From the NCBI RefSeq assembly GCF_032118995.1, contig NC_092662.1, forward strand, positions 16,009,701 to 16,073,700: a stretch of 64,000 bases of DNA, given 5' to 3'. Each line of letters starts with the position of its first letter. Position 1 is the first letter of the stretch. Position numbers and translations under genes: made by a program. The notes under the pieces are model-generated. The model saw only the letters and a list, made by a program, of their open reading frames with translations, did not search any database and was not told the DNA's origin. Origin of the DNA: Asterias amurensis. Its lineage: Eukaryota; Echinodermata; Asteroidea; Forcipulatida; Asteriidae. Below are positions 9,804 to 23,463 of the stretch, piece after piece.

Positions 9804-12800
9804 CTAAACACGGAAAAGAAATAATCAAGTTGTAAAATCAGTTATCAATAGTAACCCCTCCCTACTCGACCCCAACAAAGCACAGTCAAACTAAACAAGG
9901 ACAACGAAACAATAAATTTGTAACAAGGCCAAAGAAACCATAAAGTTGTAAGATCAGTAATTAAATATAAATCACTCCCCACTAGATCCCAACAACTCTC
10001 AGTCAAACTAAACACTGAAAAGAAATAATCAAGTTGTAAAATCAGTTATAAATAATAACCCCTCCCCACTCAATCCCAACAATTCTCAGTCAAACTAAAC
10101 CCAGACAAAGAAATGATCAAGTTGTAAGATCAATTATTAAATATAAATCCCTCCTCACTAGATCCCAGCAACTTGCAGTCAAACTAAACACAGACAAAGA
10201 AATTATCAAGTTGTAAGATTAATTATTAAATATAAATCCCTTCTCACTAGATCCCAGCAACTTGCAGTTAAACCAAACACAGACAAAGAAATAATCAAGC
10301 TGTAAAATCAGTTATAAGCATATAATACAAATAATTAAAAAAATAATAAAAAATCAAGTTGTAAGATCAGTTATCAATGTAGACCATTCCCACTAGATCC
10401 CAACAACACTTCATGCGCAAGAGAAGTTCTTATTATTGTGCACTATAGCAGTATTTATTTTTAGTATTTATTATTATTTTCTTCTTGTCATGTTGAAGTC
10501 AAATGGCAAGTTCAAAAAAAAGAAGGAAAACATGTAGTCTGGCATGACCAGACTCTAGGTAGAGAAAAAATATGAATAAGAAACAATCTAATATTTGTAT
10601 ATTATGTCCCTAATAAACACAACAATTTTTTGTACACCGACCATTCCAATCGACCATGCACAAAATACATGTACTGATAAGAAATAAATTCCCCACTACC
10701 ATCAGCAGTATTTTCATAAAAAGCTTCTTCCAGTCCTTTGTGCATCATACCTTCATAGTGCGATGACGTAAACCTAGCGTACTTATATAAATCATAAGAA
10801 GCTCCAGTTTTATTCCATTTTAATTAAAATCTCAACTGCAATTTGTTTCTATTGTTCAGAAGAATAAAAAAACGAACATCTACACTGAGAGCATTTAAAA
10901 AATCAATAACAGGAAGTGACTGGAAATCTGCCGCTCAGTAGTCATGGTAACACTCTGTTGTCATGTTCTCAACAATTTTGACCAATTGTAGCTGCGAGAA
11001 AGCGTTTATTTCGCCTTGAGGACACTAGCAAGCGATGTCCAATCCTGCATTAAACACAAACTACAGTGAGCACAGATTGCCAATGGGAAAGTATTCATTT
11101 CATTGTACTCAAATATTCCGTCGTCGTTTTTCAACAAATTTTAACAATTGAAGCTGCGAGACAGTGTTCTATTCGCCTTGACGACACTACAAGCAACACG
11201 TCCAATCTTGTACTAAACTGAACTACAAGCAGCACAGATTGCAGAATCGGCAAGTGTTATTTTCATAATACTCAATAATAAGTTTTAACATTTGAAACTG
11301 CACATCCATTCTTGCATTAAACACGAACTACGGTGAGCACAGATTGCTGATCAGCAAGTATAACTCTATAGTTTTCCTTTTGCTCATCGAAGCGTCCAAA
11401 ATGTATCTCGCCGGTGTTCTTTTCTTGTTTCTAATCGGGAACTTTACAACCCTGGCAGCTGTGTGCCCTACTGACTGGTGGCAACACAGTGAGTCATGCT
11501 ACTTGCTGATAAACCAAACTAGGAACTGGAATGCAGCCGTTCAAACGTGCGAGGGATTGGGGTCGACCCTCGTTGTTCCAAAGTCCAAAGAAGAACAGGA
11601 TTTTATCTGGGAGTATCACCGGCATGAGTTCTATTACGATGGTGAAGTGCACGAAAGTTTGTGGATTGGCTGCAGCGATGCACAAGACGAGGGGAACTGG
11701 GACCCATGTCCACTACGAGATGCAGTTGACGGTTTCCAAAACTGGCTGAGTACCCTGCCCATGACTAGTACAACCTTAAATTGTGCTTGGATGGCAAAAT
11801 GGGATGATGGTACATGGTATAATGTAGGATGTGAAAAAGGATCTGCGACCATGTGCAAGATTAATCTAAACAACATCACCACCATGTCTGACACTGCCAC
11901 TGCAGTCACCGACACCACCAGCACAAACTCCGTTGCCACTGCAATCACCAACACTGCTACCACTGCAATCACCAACACTGCTGTCACTGCTGCCACCAAC
12001 ACTGCTGGCACCAACAACACTGTCACTGCCAACGTCACCACAACCAACACCAACACCACTGTCACTGTGGACACCGACACTCCTGTCAATGCTGCCACTG
12101 ACACCACTGTCACTGCTGCCACTGACACCACTGTCACTGCTGCCGCTGACACCAATGTCACTGCTGCCAGCGAAACTTCTGTCACTTCTGCCACCAACAC
12201 CGCTGCCACAGCCAACGACGCCACCACCAACACAAACACCGCTGTCCCTGCTGCCAGCGACACTGCTGCCACTGTTGCCAGCGACACCGCTGTCACTGCT
12301 ACCAACCCCACTACCACTGCCGCCAGCAAAACCTTAGCTGCAGTCACTGCTGTTGCCCCCAACACTACCATCCCAGGTAACAACACAGCCACCCCAGTCA
12401 CTAAAGTCACCACTACCTCCAATACCACAACCACCAACAACACCACCCTTGCTGTCACTGCAGTAACTGACACTGCCAACACTGCTGCTGCCACTACAGC
12501 CACTATCAACACCACAGCAGCCACCAACACCCAGATGACAGCCCCCACCAAATTCATGCCAGTGTTTTGCTCCCAGATGGGCCCTGATGGACGCATGGAG
12601 TCCAAATGCTTGCTCAATCACGTCATAAAGGAGCTACGGGCTGATGGTGTGGTGTCATGCGGGAAGGCGTGCCGATCAGATCCCAAATGTCACTCCTTCA
12701 ATCTGCTGATGGAGCAAGGCCCAGGAAAGATGGTTTGTCAGCTGAACAACGCGACTCGTCACGAGGCGACTGATGATTACATGAAGGCAAGAGATAAATG

Positions 12801-15800
12801 CCACTTCTTTGAGCTGTAGAACAGCTGGTCAACGACAGCAAAGACTTTCCTCTTTGATGTGTTTAAGAACTTTGCTTTTGATCACTTATTGTTTCGAGGA
12901 GCAGCTTGTAAAAAAAAAACTCTTATTAGATTGTAATTCAGTCAATAGTTTAACTTGAAAAAAAACAAAGCCACATGACTTCAGTAACTTTAAATGTATT
13001 GCAATCTGTAAAACAGTTTGGTGAAGTAGTTCATAGGAAACTAAAACACAAATCAAATAAAGGGACAACTTACTTAAGAAGATATGGAATTGTATTTTAT
13101 ACATTTCTGAAGAAAGCGGATTAAGATTGTATGCTACTGACTAGCAGTGACACGGCAAGTCATTCTACATAAAGATAACTCGGCCACTATTGAGCTGAAC
13201 TGATACAAACTATCTTTTATAGGTCACAGCCAAAACTGTGCCAAATTCAAAAACGCAAAGAACATTTTGTCGCTAATTTCATAAAACCTGATACATTAGG
13301 TACAAACCTTCTTTTTTTAGTATTCAAGCTTTTAAATGTTTTAAAAATAGAATTACCTTATGCAAAGTAGATATGTTTGTGGAAAATAAGAAGGCAAAGA
13401 CAAAAAGTTATTTTTCCTTTATTTTCCCACAGTTATCCTCCTTATTTACTATCTAATTACTTATCAAACAACCCCCCCTCTTGAATTGTAGTTTTAGAAG
13501 GAAAAAAAGAGTTAATATTTTTGTATCATAGAAAGGTTTCAGGCATGAAGCCTTTGTCAACATTTGTTTTCTTCTGCATGTGCGTACTCCACATTACTAG
13601 GCATTTTTGCTAACACATCTAGCGCAGAAATATGGTACTTGCACACTAGGTAGAGAATGGTGATTGTAAGCGCACAATTCGCAAAACTTGATGACATTGG
13701 TCCAAGTAATGATTTATAAGATCTCTTTTGTACTTACTTGTCCCCGATCCACGGCTCTTGGTCATCGCTGTGTTCAGAACCATCATTGCTACCTAAGGTT
13801 GAACAAAAATGGATATCCAGTGAACACAAAGGGCCATTCAAGAGCGAATGATTCCTTAAACAAATGCCATTAACAAACTTTAGATTTTTATTTACCTTTT
13901 TTTTTAGTAACTATTTTTTTAATTTTTTTTTTTTTAATCCAAATAAAATTAAACAAAGTCACAAAGTCATGCACTATGATTGCCTTTTTGATTTTTTTAA
14001 ACTTTGGTGCATACACTGGCCTTGGTTTGGTGCCCTCTTCAAAGTCTGGCTCACTCCCAAGCTGAAGTGGCCTTGCCCTAAAACATGTGTAATTCAGGCC
14101 TGGGCCCAATACTGCTTAAAAACCCCTGCTTAGCAATACCGAGCAGGTTACCAGTCACAAATTGTACATGTGATATGGTTTTTTGGGCTGGTAACCTTAT
14201 TCTGGTGAGCTTAATTTTGTTGTGCTTAGCTACTTTTTGTAGCAGGGTACCAGTCACAAATTGTACATGTGAGATGGTAATTTGGCTGGTAACCTTTTAC
14301 TGGTAAGCATAATTTTGTTCAGCTACTTTTTGTGTTTAAGCAGCTCCATGAAATCGGCCATGAAATCTGCCCCTGGGAAATTTTGCTTACCTATTGTCAT
14401 CCCGTTCATTGAGCCCTCTATTGAGCTGGTGATGGAAGGATGACCACGAGAGCTCGTCTCTTCAAGTAAGCTGTCGTCTAGAAGATGCCTGGGACCGTTG
14501 CCGAAGTGACAATTCGATAAACTAGGGTAACGGAACGAGAAAGAGGAAAAAAACAATTTAAGATACGTGAATAATAGTTAAAGAAAACAATTTGGAATGT
14601 TCGTGGAATCATTTGGTTCCCTAAAATGTTGAACATGTTCAAGACTCGCACGCAGTGACAATTCGATAAACTGGGATGGACGGAATGAGAGAGGGATAGA
14701 GCGATTTAAGAAAACCCTGAGCAAGATATGAAGAATGTTGGAAGAAAAAAAACTTCTACTGTATATGGAATAATTTGGTTCCCCAAAATGTTGATCACGT
14801 TTGAGACTTGCACAGTTTATAATGAAACGCAAACCATAAAAGCAATAAGGTTATTGTCATGCGAATACATGTAAGATGAGATCCCACAAACAGTGTACAC
14901 AGGATGACCAGTGTTCGTTCACAGTTGGGCCTACCCTGGATGATAAAAATCAACAAACTTGACCGACTTGGGTTTGTCCTTTACTCTTTTAGAAGCCAGT
15001 AGGACCAGCCACATAGCTTTTCATTTCACAAGTAAAGTCTCGTAAGTTTTTACTCACCATAAAGACTCAATAGCTGTGTGAGATACAAACCTGTCAAGGA
15101 GATAAAACAAGAAAACAGTCAAAATAGGCACTATCTTTTTTTTAAAGGCAGTGGACACTATTGGTAATTACTCAAAATAGTTATTAGCGTAAAACCTTTC
15201 TTGGTGACGAGTAATGGGAGAGGTTATTGGTATTAAACATTGTGAGAAACAGCTGCCTCTGAAGTGCCATAGTTGTCGAGAAAGAAGAAACTTTCCACGA
15301 ATTTGATTTCGAGAAACTTGAGGTCTCCTAATCAACTATCTAAACGCACACAACTTCGTGTGACAAGGGTATTTTTTCTTTCATTATTATCTCGCAAGTT
15401 CGATGACCGATTGAGCTTAAATTTTCACAGGTTTGTTATTTTATGCATATGTTGATATACATATACAGCAACTGTGAAGGACACCACTCCCAGGTAAAAT
15501 TTTACAAGTCAGGTCAAGTCACATGTCTCAAAATAAGCCCACTCCCATGATGTTGATTGAGAAAAAAAAAACATAAGACAATTGGACCGCTTCAGTTGCT
15601 AGGTTTGTGACGCGATTCTAAGTTTGGTTTGTGACCCGATTCTAAGTTTGGTAAGATATACTTACGTCGTTCCTAAGCTTTTCGTCTTCCGATGACCAGG
15701 AGTAAATCTGGCAGCGGCTTGAGGGGTTGCCGGGGTAGACTTCCCTGGGGATGACCCTCTATCTACTATGGACAAAAGTGGAAAAGAAAACAAATTAGAG

Positions 15801-18800
15801 AACAGACAAATCTGTCGTAACATCAATGACTGAGGACACCACTCGAAATAGAAGTAAGGGTGGTACAACTTGGTCATTTATAAGACACAGTTGATGCTTG
15901 AGCAATAGACCTTCGTCATGCTACCTACATCTTGTTCATATTCCTCGTATCGCATAACAACAATGATTAGCTAATATTCATTTTGCAAATAGGGACCACG
16001 CTATTTTGTTCTCCCAGCCTCGATTCCATAACAACGATATCAATGGGACAAGTTCAAGATGGCTGCACCATGATGAAGGTCTATAGACCATGGAGAGGTT
16101 TGATAGATACCTGATGTGTCTAATTCTTCCCTTGATTTGGACACACTGGACTGTTGGTTGATTGGCTCAATTTGCAACGACAATCTGAGAAGGAGAAAAA
16201 AGATCAACCAAATCATAAAACACAAATTTAATACATCATTACCAGAAAGTCGTGTAAGACCGACATTAAGCACATAACAAATGACGAATTCAATTAAACA
16301 CTGTGCCAAATATCAAGCATATCAAAATGCATTTGCACCACTAATTGTTAATGGACAGACAGTAGGAGGGTTACCATTTAAATGCTAAACCACTTACAGT
16401 TTGATCTTGAAACATTTCTGTCAAAACAAACGAAAAACTTTTAGCCTTTGAGAAAGACTCGGCTAGGTTCGAAACGTCAGGCCACTATGTTTTTGCTTTT
16501 ATACCACACATCATTTCGGTTGGTAAGCAGTTTGAGACAGAGCTAATTTTTTTTTTTTTTTAAGACCTGGAATATTGTTTCTTACTTGTAATTGTCCTCT
16601 TCTACAAACTTCTGAAGCTCATCGATGTAGCGTACTGACTTGAGATAACTCTGTACATAGGGTAGGTGTTCGATGTCGTAGGTCGACAATTGGAACTCCG
16701 CTATCGTCCGTAACACATTGTTCATCTAATCATAACACAAAAGGAAAAACTTAATTTGGGAATGAACATTGAAACTGAAATATAACCAGGGATCATACCA
16801 AAGTTCACGATATAACCTGATCATTGGCAGGCAAAAGGAAAGCTTGCATGACTTGTAACACATGGGTCTAATTTCATGGAGCTGCTTAAAGGGTCTTGGT
16901 ATTTTTTTTTCTAACACAAAACACAATGTCCACAGATTTACATCAAACTTACAGTTTTAAAATAATGTGATAGTAGAAAGCTTCTCTTAAAATATTACTT
17001 GCTGAAGGTGATGCAGATTTTGAGAAATAAGTTAAACAATGTCACGAAAACTATTTTTTCACAAAACTTGCTCTGTAAAACATTCAGTTAAAGAATTCAG
17101 TTAAAATTACAAAACTTAGGGCAGCTTTGAAACTTACATTACTTCTCCGAACTCTAAAATCCCCTTCTTCCTTTTTTGAAAGGGGGGGGGGGGTCTCAAA
17201 CTTACCTTGCGGGACCTTCTTTCACTGTCAATCCCGCCGGTACTAGGGTGAGCTGCGTCTATAAAAATAAGGTCTTGGAGGTACAAACCTGAGAGTGAGT
17301 GAAAAAAAAAAGATAAAATGATAAAGAGGTTCAAGAACAGGGCAGGGTATCGTTGGCAAAGTTAACTCACAGTGGAACGCGATTTCAGCACTTCTAAGAA
17401 ACTTGGGTTTCCTTGAACATTAGGCCTCGAAATAAAACCTCTAACGAGGCACCAAGGCCTATCAAGGGGTAACAGGGGGCTATGACCTCTTTGACCTCTG
17501 AACTTTGAGCTCACCTAAGTAAGGGATACAGGGTAGTCTGACGATGTCCATGTGCTCTCGTAACCTTTGCCGATTATCGTCTTCCGTCATGAGATCTGCT
17601 AGCTTCTCACAAGTTGACCTCTCCTTCTTGTGCAGAAGCTGAGGGGAGAACGCATTAATAGAATGCAATAAGTGAGGGGAAGCTTGTCAAGATTATGTAC
17701 AGTTCAAACATGTGAAAAAAATTTCTATGAGACTTGACACCCCCTTTGGATATGTGGAATGGCCCAGTTTAGGAAATCAATTCCTCAAGGGTCATTACAC
17801 TTTGGATAAATGGCTTAATTAGTCATTGAATAATTGATTAATTTGTATTCCATCTCCCCTGTTTTAAGCATGGATAAATTTTGAACAATTTTGGGATGAA
17901 CAAAGTATAATTTACTAGAGTGGGAGACCACCAACATACGTGTATGGCGTGACAGCTCAGTATGTAGAGCAAAGGAGAATGTTACTCAGGAGGTCGTCGG
18001 TTCAAATCCCACTCTAGTCATTCGTTTCTTTGTTCAACCCTGAATAAATTAATACCATTTAGATGATGTGAGGAATTAGCCACAGCGCTAAGTGAGAAAA
18101 GAGTTGAATACTTACATTCCATGTTTTACTCAATCTGAAGATGGGTGCACTGTGTAAGGCCGATATGACTGCCATTAACGAGTGGTAGTTATTCAACTCG
18201 TACAGTTTCTGAAATCAAACATTCAAATTTTAGAAAGCATTAAGATTCATCTTCAGATGAGCAGGTTCAGTATTAACAGGGGCCAATTTCATAGAGCTGC
18301 TTAAGCAAAAAAAAAAATGCTGAAGCACGAAAATAACTCGCTTGTTTTACAGGCCAAAATGTCATGCCATATACATTGCTTGTGACTGGTAGTTAGCTGC
18401 TGTTCACTTAGCATAATAATTGAGTGGAGTCTTGGCCAGTAATCTGATTTTACTAAGCGAGGAATTTTTTAGTTTAAGCAAAATTTTGTGCTTAAGCGGC
18501 TCAATGAAATTGGGCCCTGATAGTGATTTTGTATCAGAGGGTGTCATGGCAGAGCGATTTAGTGACGTTCTGGTGATTTAGTCCTTGGGGTGTTGGTTCA
18601 AATCCTGGTCATGCACTAGTGTCCTTGAGCAAGACACTTCACTACAATAGCTTCTCTTCACCCAGGAGTATAAATGGGTACCTGGCAGGGTAGAGGTTGA
18701 TATTGTGTTTGAAAAACGGCAGCCGGGTGATGGGTACTCACCAGGGAGCTAAGAAAGATTAGGGGTTAGGGGTTAACTGTTGACTCACCTTAGCAATCTT

Positions 18801-21800
18801 GACAAACTGTCCGACGATCTCGGCGCGTATCTTTAACGACTGCGCTGTCAGGATCTCATGTACAACCCAGAAACTTACCTAAGGATAGAAAGAAGAAATA
18901 AATGTTTAGACACAATCAAAAATGGCTTTATAAAATTTAGGGTTTTTCAAACTCTCAGTTTATCATGTACTTGGCGCAGCAAATTTAATAGACCGATCCA
19001 TTAAGCTCCGCCCCTTTGCGTATTGACCAATCTCAACCCATAGCGCAACCAAAAGTCTGACACTAAAAAGTCTGACATGCATGCACGTATGCTTGGCGCG
19101 CGCGTCACAGTTGCGCCGAATGACATTGGAGAGGCTCACGTGTTCTTGCCCACACGTGCCCACACGTGCGCCGTAGATCGGTCTATTATATTGTCTGGTA
19201 TGGACTGAACATCCTTGTGGTGAGAAGTGATGAGCATATTTCCTTACATGATTAAACCGTCTGGTGAAGGCTACAATGTTGGGACAGAGGTTGTTTTTGT
19301 CTTTCCCCGACCACGCACAACTGGTCAACTCCTGCAGAACAAAAAGAAAAGAAAACAGAAAAATATTAGTTTTGTACTTGTTTGGCTCTTGTCTGATTGG
19401 GTTTGTAGCTCAAAATATTTACTCGACCAGAATTTGTTTTGCAAAACCATAATCCAAAAGAGATGAAACAGCACTTTAAAGGCAGTGGACACTATTGGTA
19501 ATTACTCAAAATAATTATTTGCATAAAACCTTTCTTGGTAACGAGTAACGGGGAGAGGTTGATGGTATAAAACATTGTGAGAAATGGCTCCCTCTGAAGT
19601 GCAATAGTTTTCGAGAAAGAAGTAATTTTCCACGAATTTGATTTCAAGACCTCAAGTTTAGATTTTGAGGTCTCCAAATCAACTATCTAAACGCACACAA
19701 CTTCGTGTGGCAAGGGTATTTTTTCTTTCATTATTATCTCGCAAGTTCGATGACCGCTTGAGCTCAAATTTTCACAGGTTCAAGCTATTTTATGCATATG
19801 TTGAGGTACACCAACTGTGAAGGCTAGTCTTTGACAATTACCAATAGTGTCCACTGCCTGTAAAGAGAAGATCTATCTCATCTATCTTATGTGCAAGTAT
19901 ACTTCAAGAAGCATTCAGAATTTATCAGACTCATCAAAAGAAATGTGGCAACCGTTACCATTAGCCAATAGGAAATGCACTGATCATGATGAGCTAGTGT
20001 TTCTTTCAGGGATTCAAGGATATTAAAAAAAAAATCTATTGTTTCCACATGTTTGCAATGACATACGTAAGTAAGATCATGTTAGAATCATTAGTAAATG
20101 TCATTAGAAAAACGATGTAATTAGTAAATTTTCTTTAAATTAAGTACAAATGAAAACCAGCTTGTCGGTCTGAAGTCATTGACTCAAACCATTCGTGAGC
20201 AACCAATGTCATAACTATCGCACAGCGCCTCGGGAGAATAAAACTCACCGAGGATCACCTACTCGGGAGTTGTACATACAATGTACATGTAGTTTTAACC
20301 GTCCCACTCAAAGTAGTCAATATTTGTATACTAAGAAATTGAGCCCACACGGACTGCAAAATCATGAAAACAGAACTTGAAAAAGTCTTTGAACTTTCTA
20401 TCGTGTTTTTCAGTTTGTGGCTTTTAAAAAAAAAAGTCTTTGAACTTTAAAAATTTCTATGATGTTTTTCAGGTAATGGCTTTAAACCAAAAAAAAGTCT
20501 TTGAACTTTAAAATTTCTGTGGGGTTTTTCAGTTTATGGCTTTAAAATGAAACGAGACGTCACGTTGCATTATATATAATTTTGTCCAGTATGTACATAA
20601 ACTGGTCAGGTACTATTCCCACAGGCATCATAAACAGCCTGGGTACGTGCCAAGTTATATTATATTGTATAACAACCTAACAAACGAGTTAAAACTGCAT
20701 GAAGCAATTAGTCTGAGAAACTGACACAAACACAAAGCAGCAGTATCCCTTAAAGAGTCTGTTACCAGACCAATTAGGCAATGGCAATTAAAGGCTGGCT
20801 GAAAAGGGGGGAAAAGTTAATACCAAAAGTTCAGCTTCACCCTTAAAGGGGATATCTCTCACTCATAAAATGTCTGTTTTTTACATTTTTACAGGCCTAG
20901 AGTTACACGGAGACCACAGAGGCAAGCCATGGCCTCCATTGCCCTTGTCTTGGCCTTGGTGCCCCTTTAAAAGTTCCCCATAGACATCAAGATTTTCCAA
21001 TGGAAGTGCCCTTTGCAAAATTAAAATGGCCTTGCCCTCTCAAAGATGAAATTCCAGGCCTGTAAAGTTTGGAAGAAAATGCTTTTAATTTTAACTGACA
21101 TTTCATTTAGCGTGGGCACAATTTCATAGAGCTGATTTTAAAAGCACAAAAAGCAGCTGAACATAAAAGCAGTATTGCTTTCCAGAATAAGGTTACCAGT
21201 CAATATTCTACATCACACAAACTGTCTTTCAGATTCACTGGTTTCCTGCTTTAGTTTTGCCGAACAGAAAATTGTTAAAAGAAATATTTTCTGAAATCGC
21301 GTTACGGTTATCAAAAATCTTTAGAACCTTTGGAACACGTTGCCTTGGATCAGTCGAGTTGGTCTTTGAAAAGCGTTTGTAACCGTTTGTTATAAAATGC
21401 ATATTGATAGAAAGATGTCGTAAAAGTAGAATACAATGATCCACACAAACATGCCTCGAAAATGCACGGTTTTCCTTTTACCTCGTTGACTAACACGGTC
21501 AGCCAATTTTGTGTGGATCATGGTATTCTACTTTAAAACATAAATGCATTTTATAACAAATTGTTACAAACGCTTTTTATAGAACAACTCGTCCGATCTA
21601 AGGCAACGTGTTCCTTTAAAATCATTTAAGGTCACATTTGAAGAAGGTGAGGCAAGTTATTTTTTCTACCAGTGTAGCTGTCAGCCCTTCAGGGTTTGGA
21701 ATAAATCAATTTATCCCGATATTTTTTTCTTCACGCGCTTGCATCAACAACAATAAGGCCAGCCCCAGAGAAATAGTATTTGGCTTTTTTTGCAATTAAT

Positions 21801-23429
21801 TATTTGGCATCGGGATTTATTTTATATATTATGCAGGAGTGGAATGGTCAGAGAAGGGGATTTGTGTGATTTATTGCGAGCGTTAGAATTTGAAGAGGGC
21901 AATCATCTGAAGAATTTTCTAAACCTGCCTCGCATCTGTTTTGACGAGTTATGTTTTTAAGATTGAAATTCTCTGCGTGGAGGTGGGTGGGGAATCAAGC
22001 ATCTAAACGCACACAACTTCGTGTGACAAAGGTGTTTTTTTCTTTCATTATTATCTCGCAAATTCGATGACCGATTGAGCTCAAATTTTCACAGGTTTGT
22101 TATTTTATGCATACTTTGAGATACACCAACTGTGGAGACAAGTCTTTGACAATTACCAATAGTGTCCACTGCCTTTAACAAGGGGCTGTATACGATTGAT
22201 AATGACTCTGAAAATTAATGGCAATTTAGAACTTATGTTGCAAGAAGTACAGTCAGCTTTGTAAAGTATAATGCATTTTGAGAATTAATCCACTTCGAAG
22301 TATGAATAATGAAATGTAAAAAAGATTTCAGTTTGTATGCCCCAAAATGTCAAATCTGAGAAGTGTTACTGTCAATAAACTTATAAAGATTGTGTAGTCA
22401 GATTGTGCTTCTTCCTGCATGGACATAAGTTTCGCTCCTGATTTTTGGTGATATCGCAAAAAAATGCAGATTCTTTGCTCATTGAGAGCCATGAAAAAGC
22501 CTATAAGCACAGAAACTTGCTTAGCACAAAAAAACATTTGCTTGGCAATAATAAGTTTCAAGACAGAAAACCATACAGTTACCATTGCTGCGACTGGTAC
22601 CTTGTTAAGTTCTTGCTCATCCAAGAAGTTTGCTGAGCAGAATTTTCTGCGAAACAGCTTTATGAAAATGAGCCCTGCTGCTCAGTTGAATTTAATCAAC
22701 TCTGCTTCACCATCTAGCCACACTCACTTCTAAATGTTACACTAGGGCATGCAGTATGACACCTTGGGTGTTTTTCAACTACACATGTATCAGACAGCCC
22801 ACAGTCGAACCCGAGATGGCTAATTAGGTGATCAATACGATATATAACACCAATAGGGACCTGGGCTAATCAGGTGATCAATACAACATATAACACCATT
22901 CCCTGGGCATCGGGGGAAACTGCATGTAATGTACACCGCAAAATACACCCAATGCACAACAGTGTGATATCTGGAAATGTGTACATATCAAACATGGAGA
23001 GGGACGTGCACAATTGTGTTAAGGGGAAATCAAGTTGCCAGGTGGATATTTTGTTCCTTCTTCTAGTATTCTTCCACAAAACACTTAATGTGATAAAGAG
23101 GAATAAATTTGACTTGTAAAGCCAGGTTCTAACATGTACTTCCTGCGAATGCGAATGCGATACAAATGTTGACGTCACAGGGCTGTTGTTTTTCCAGCGA
23201 ATGTTTCGCAGGAGTTCAGCACAGGGCAACTGATGCGATTTGTTCGTCGCGAATTTCTTGACAACCAAAAACCTGCATTTGCCATTTGAACCAGACTTAA
23301 TAGTTTAGTAACTACCAATAATTTGTCCAGTGCTTTAAAAGCTCATCTCTCATCTACGCGACGATTAGCTCGAGTTCGGAATCATTTTCAAATTTCAATT
23401 TTGATTGAGATAGACGAGCGCCATGCGTG

Positions 23430-23463
<34 letters not shown>

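Noticed and set aside
11344..11400. N-terminal extension of the lectin frame
   Set aside because: The frame is open but has no ATG before 11401 (it would begin at TTG), and the signal peptide starts at 11401.
11634..12617. 327-codon open frame on the minus strand opposite the lectin
   Set aside because: It is a Val/Ala/Leu shadow of the Thr/Ala minisatellite; the plus strand has the signal peptide and two cysteine-rich domains.
22870..23268. 132-codon minus-strand frame
   Set aside because: Composition and content look random; it crosses a short tandem duplication and lies in a RalGPS intron without splice logic.
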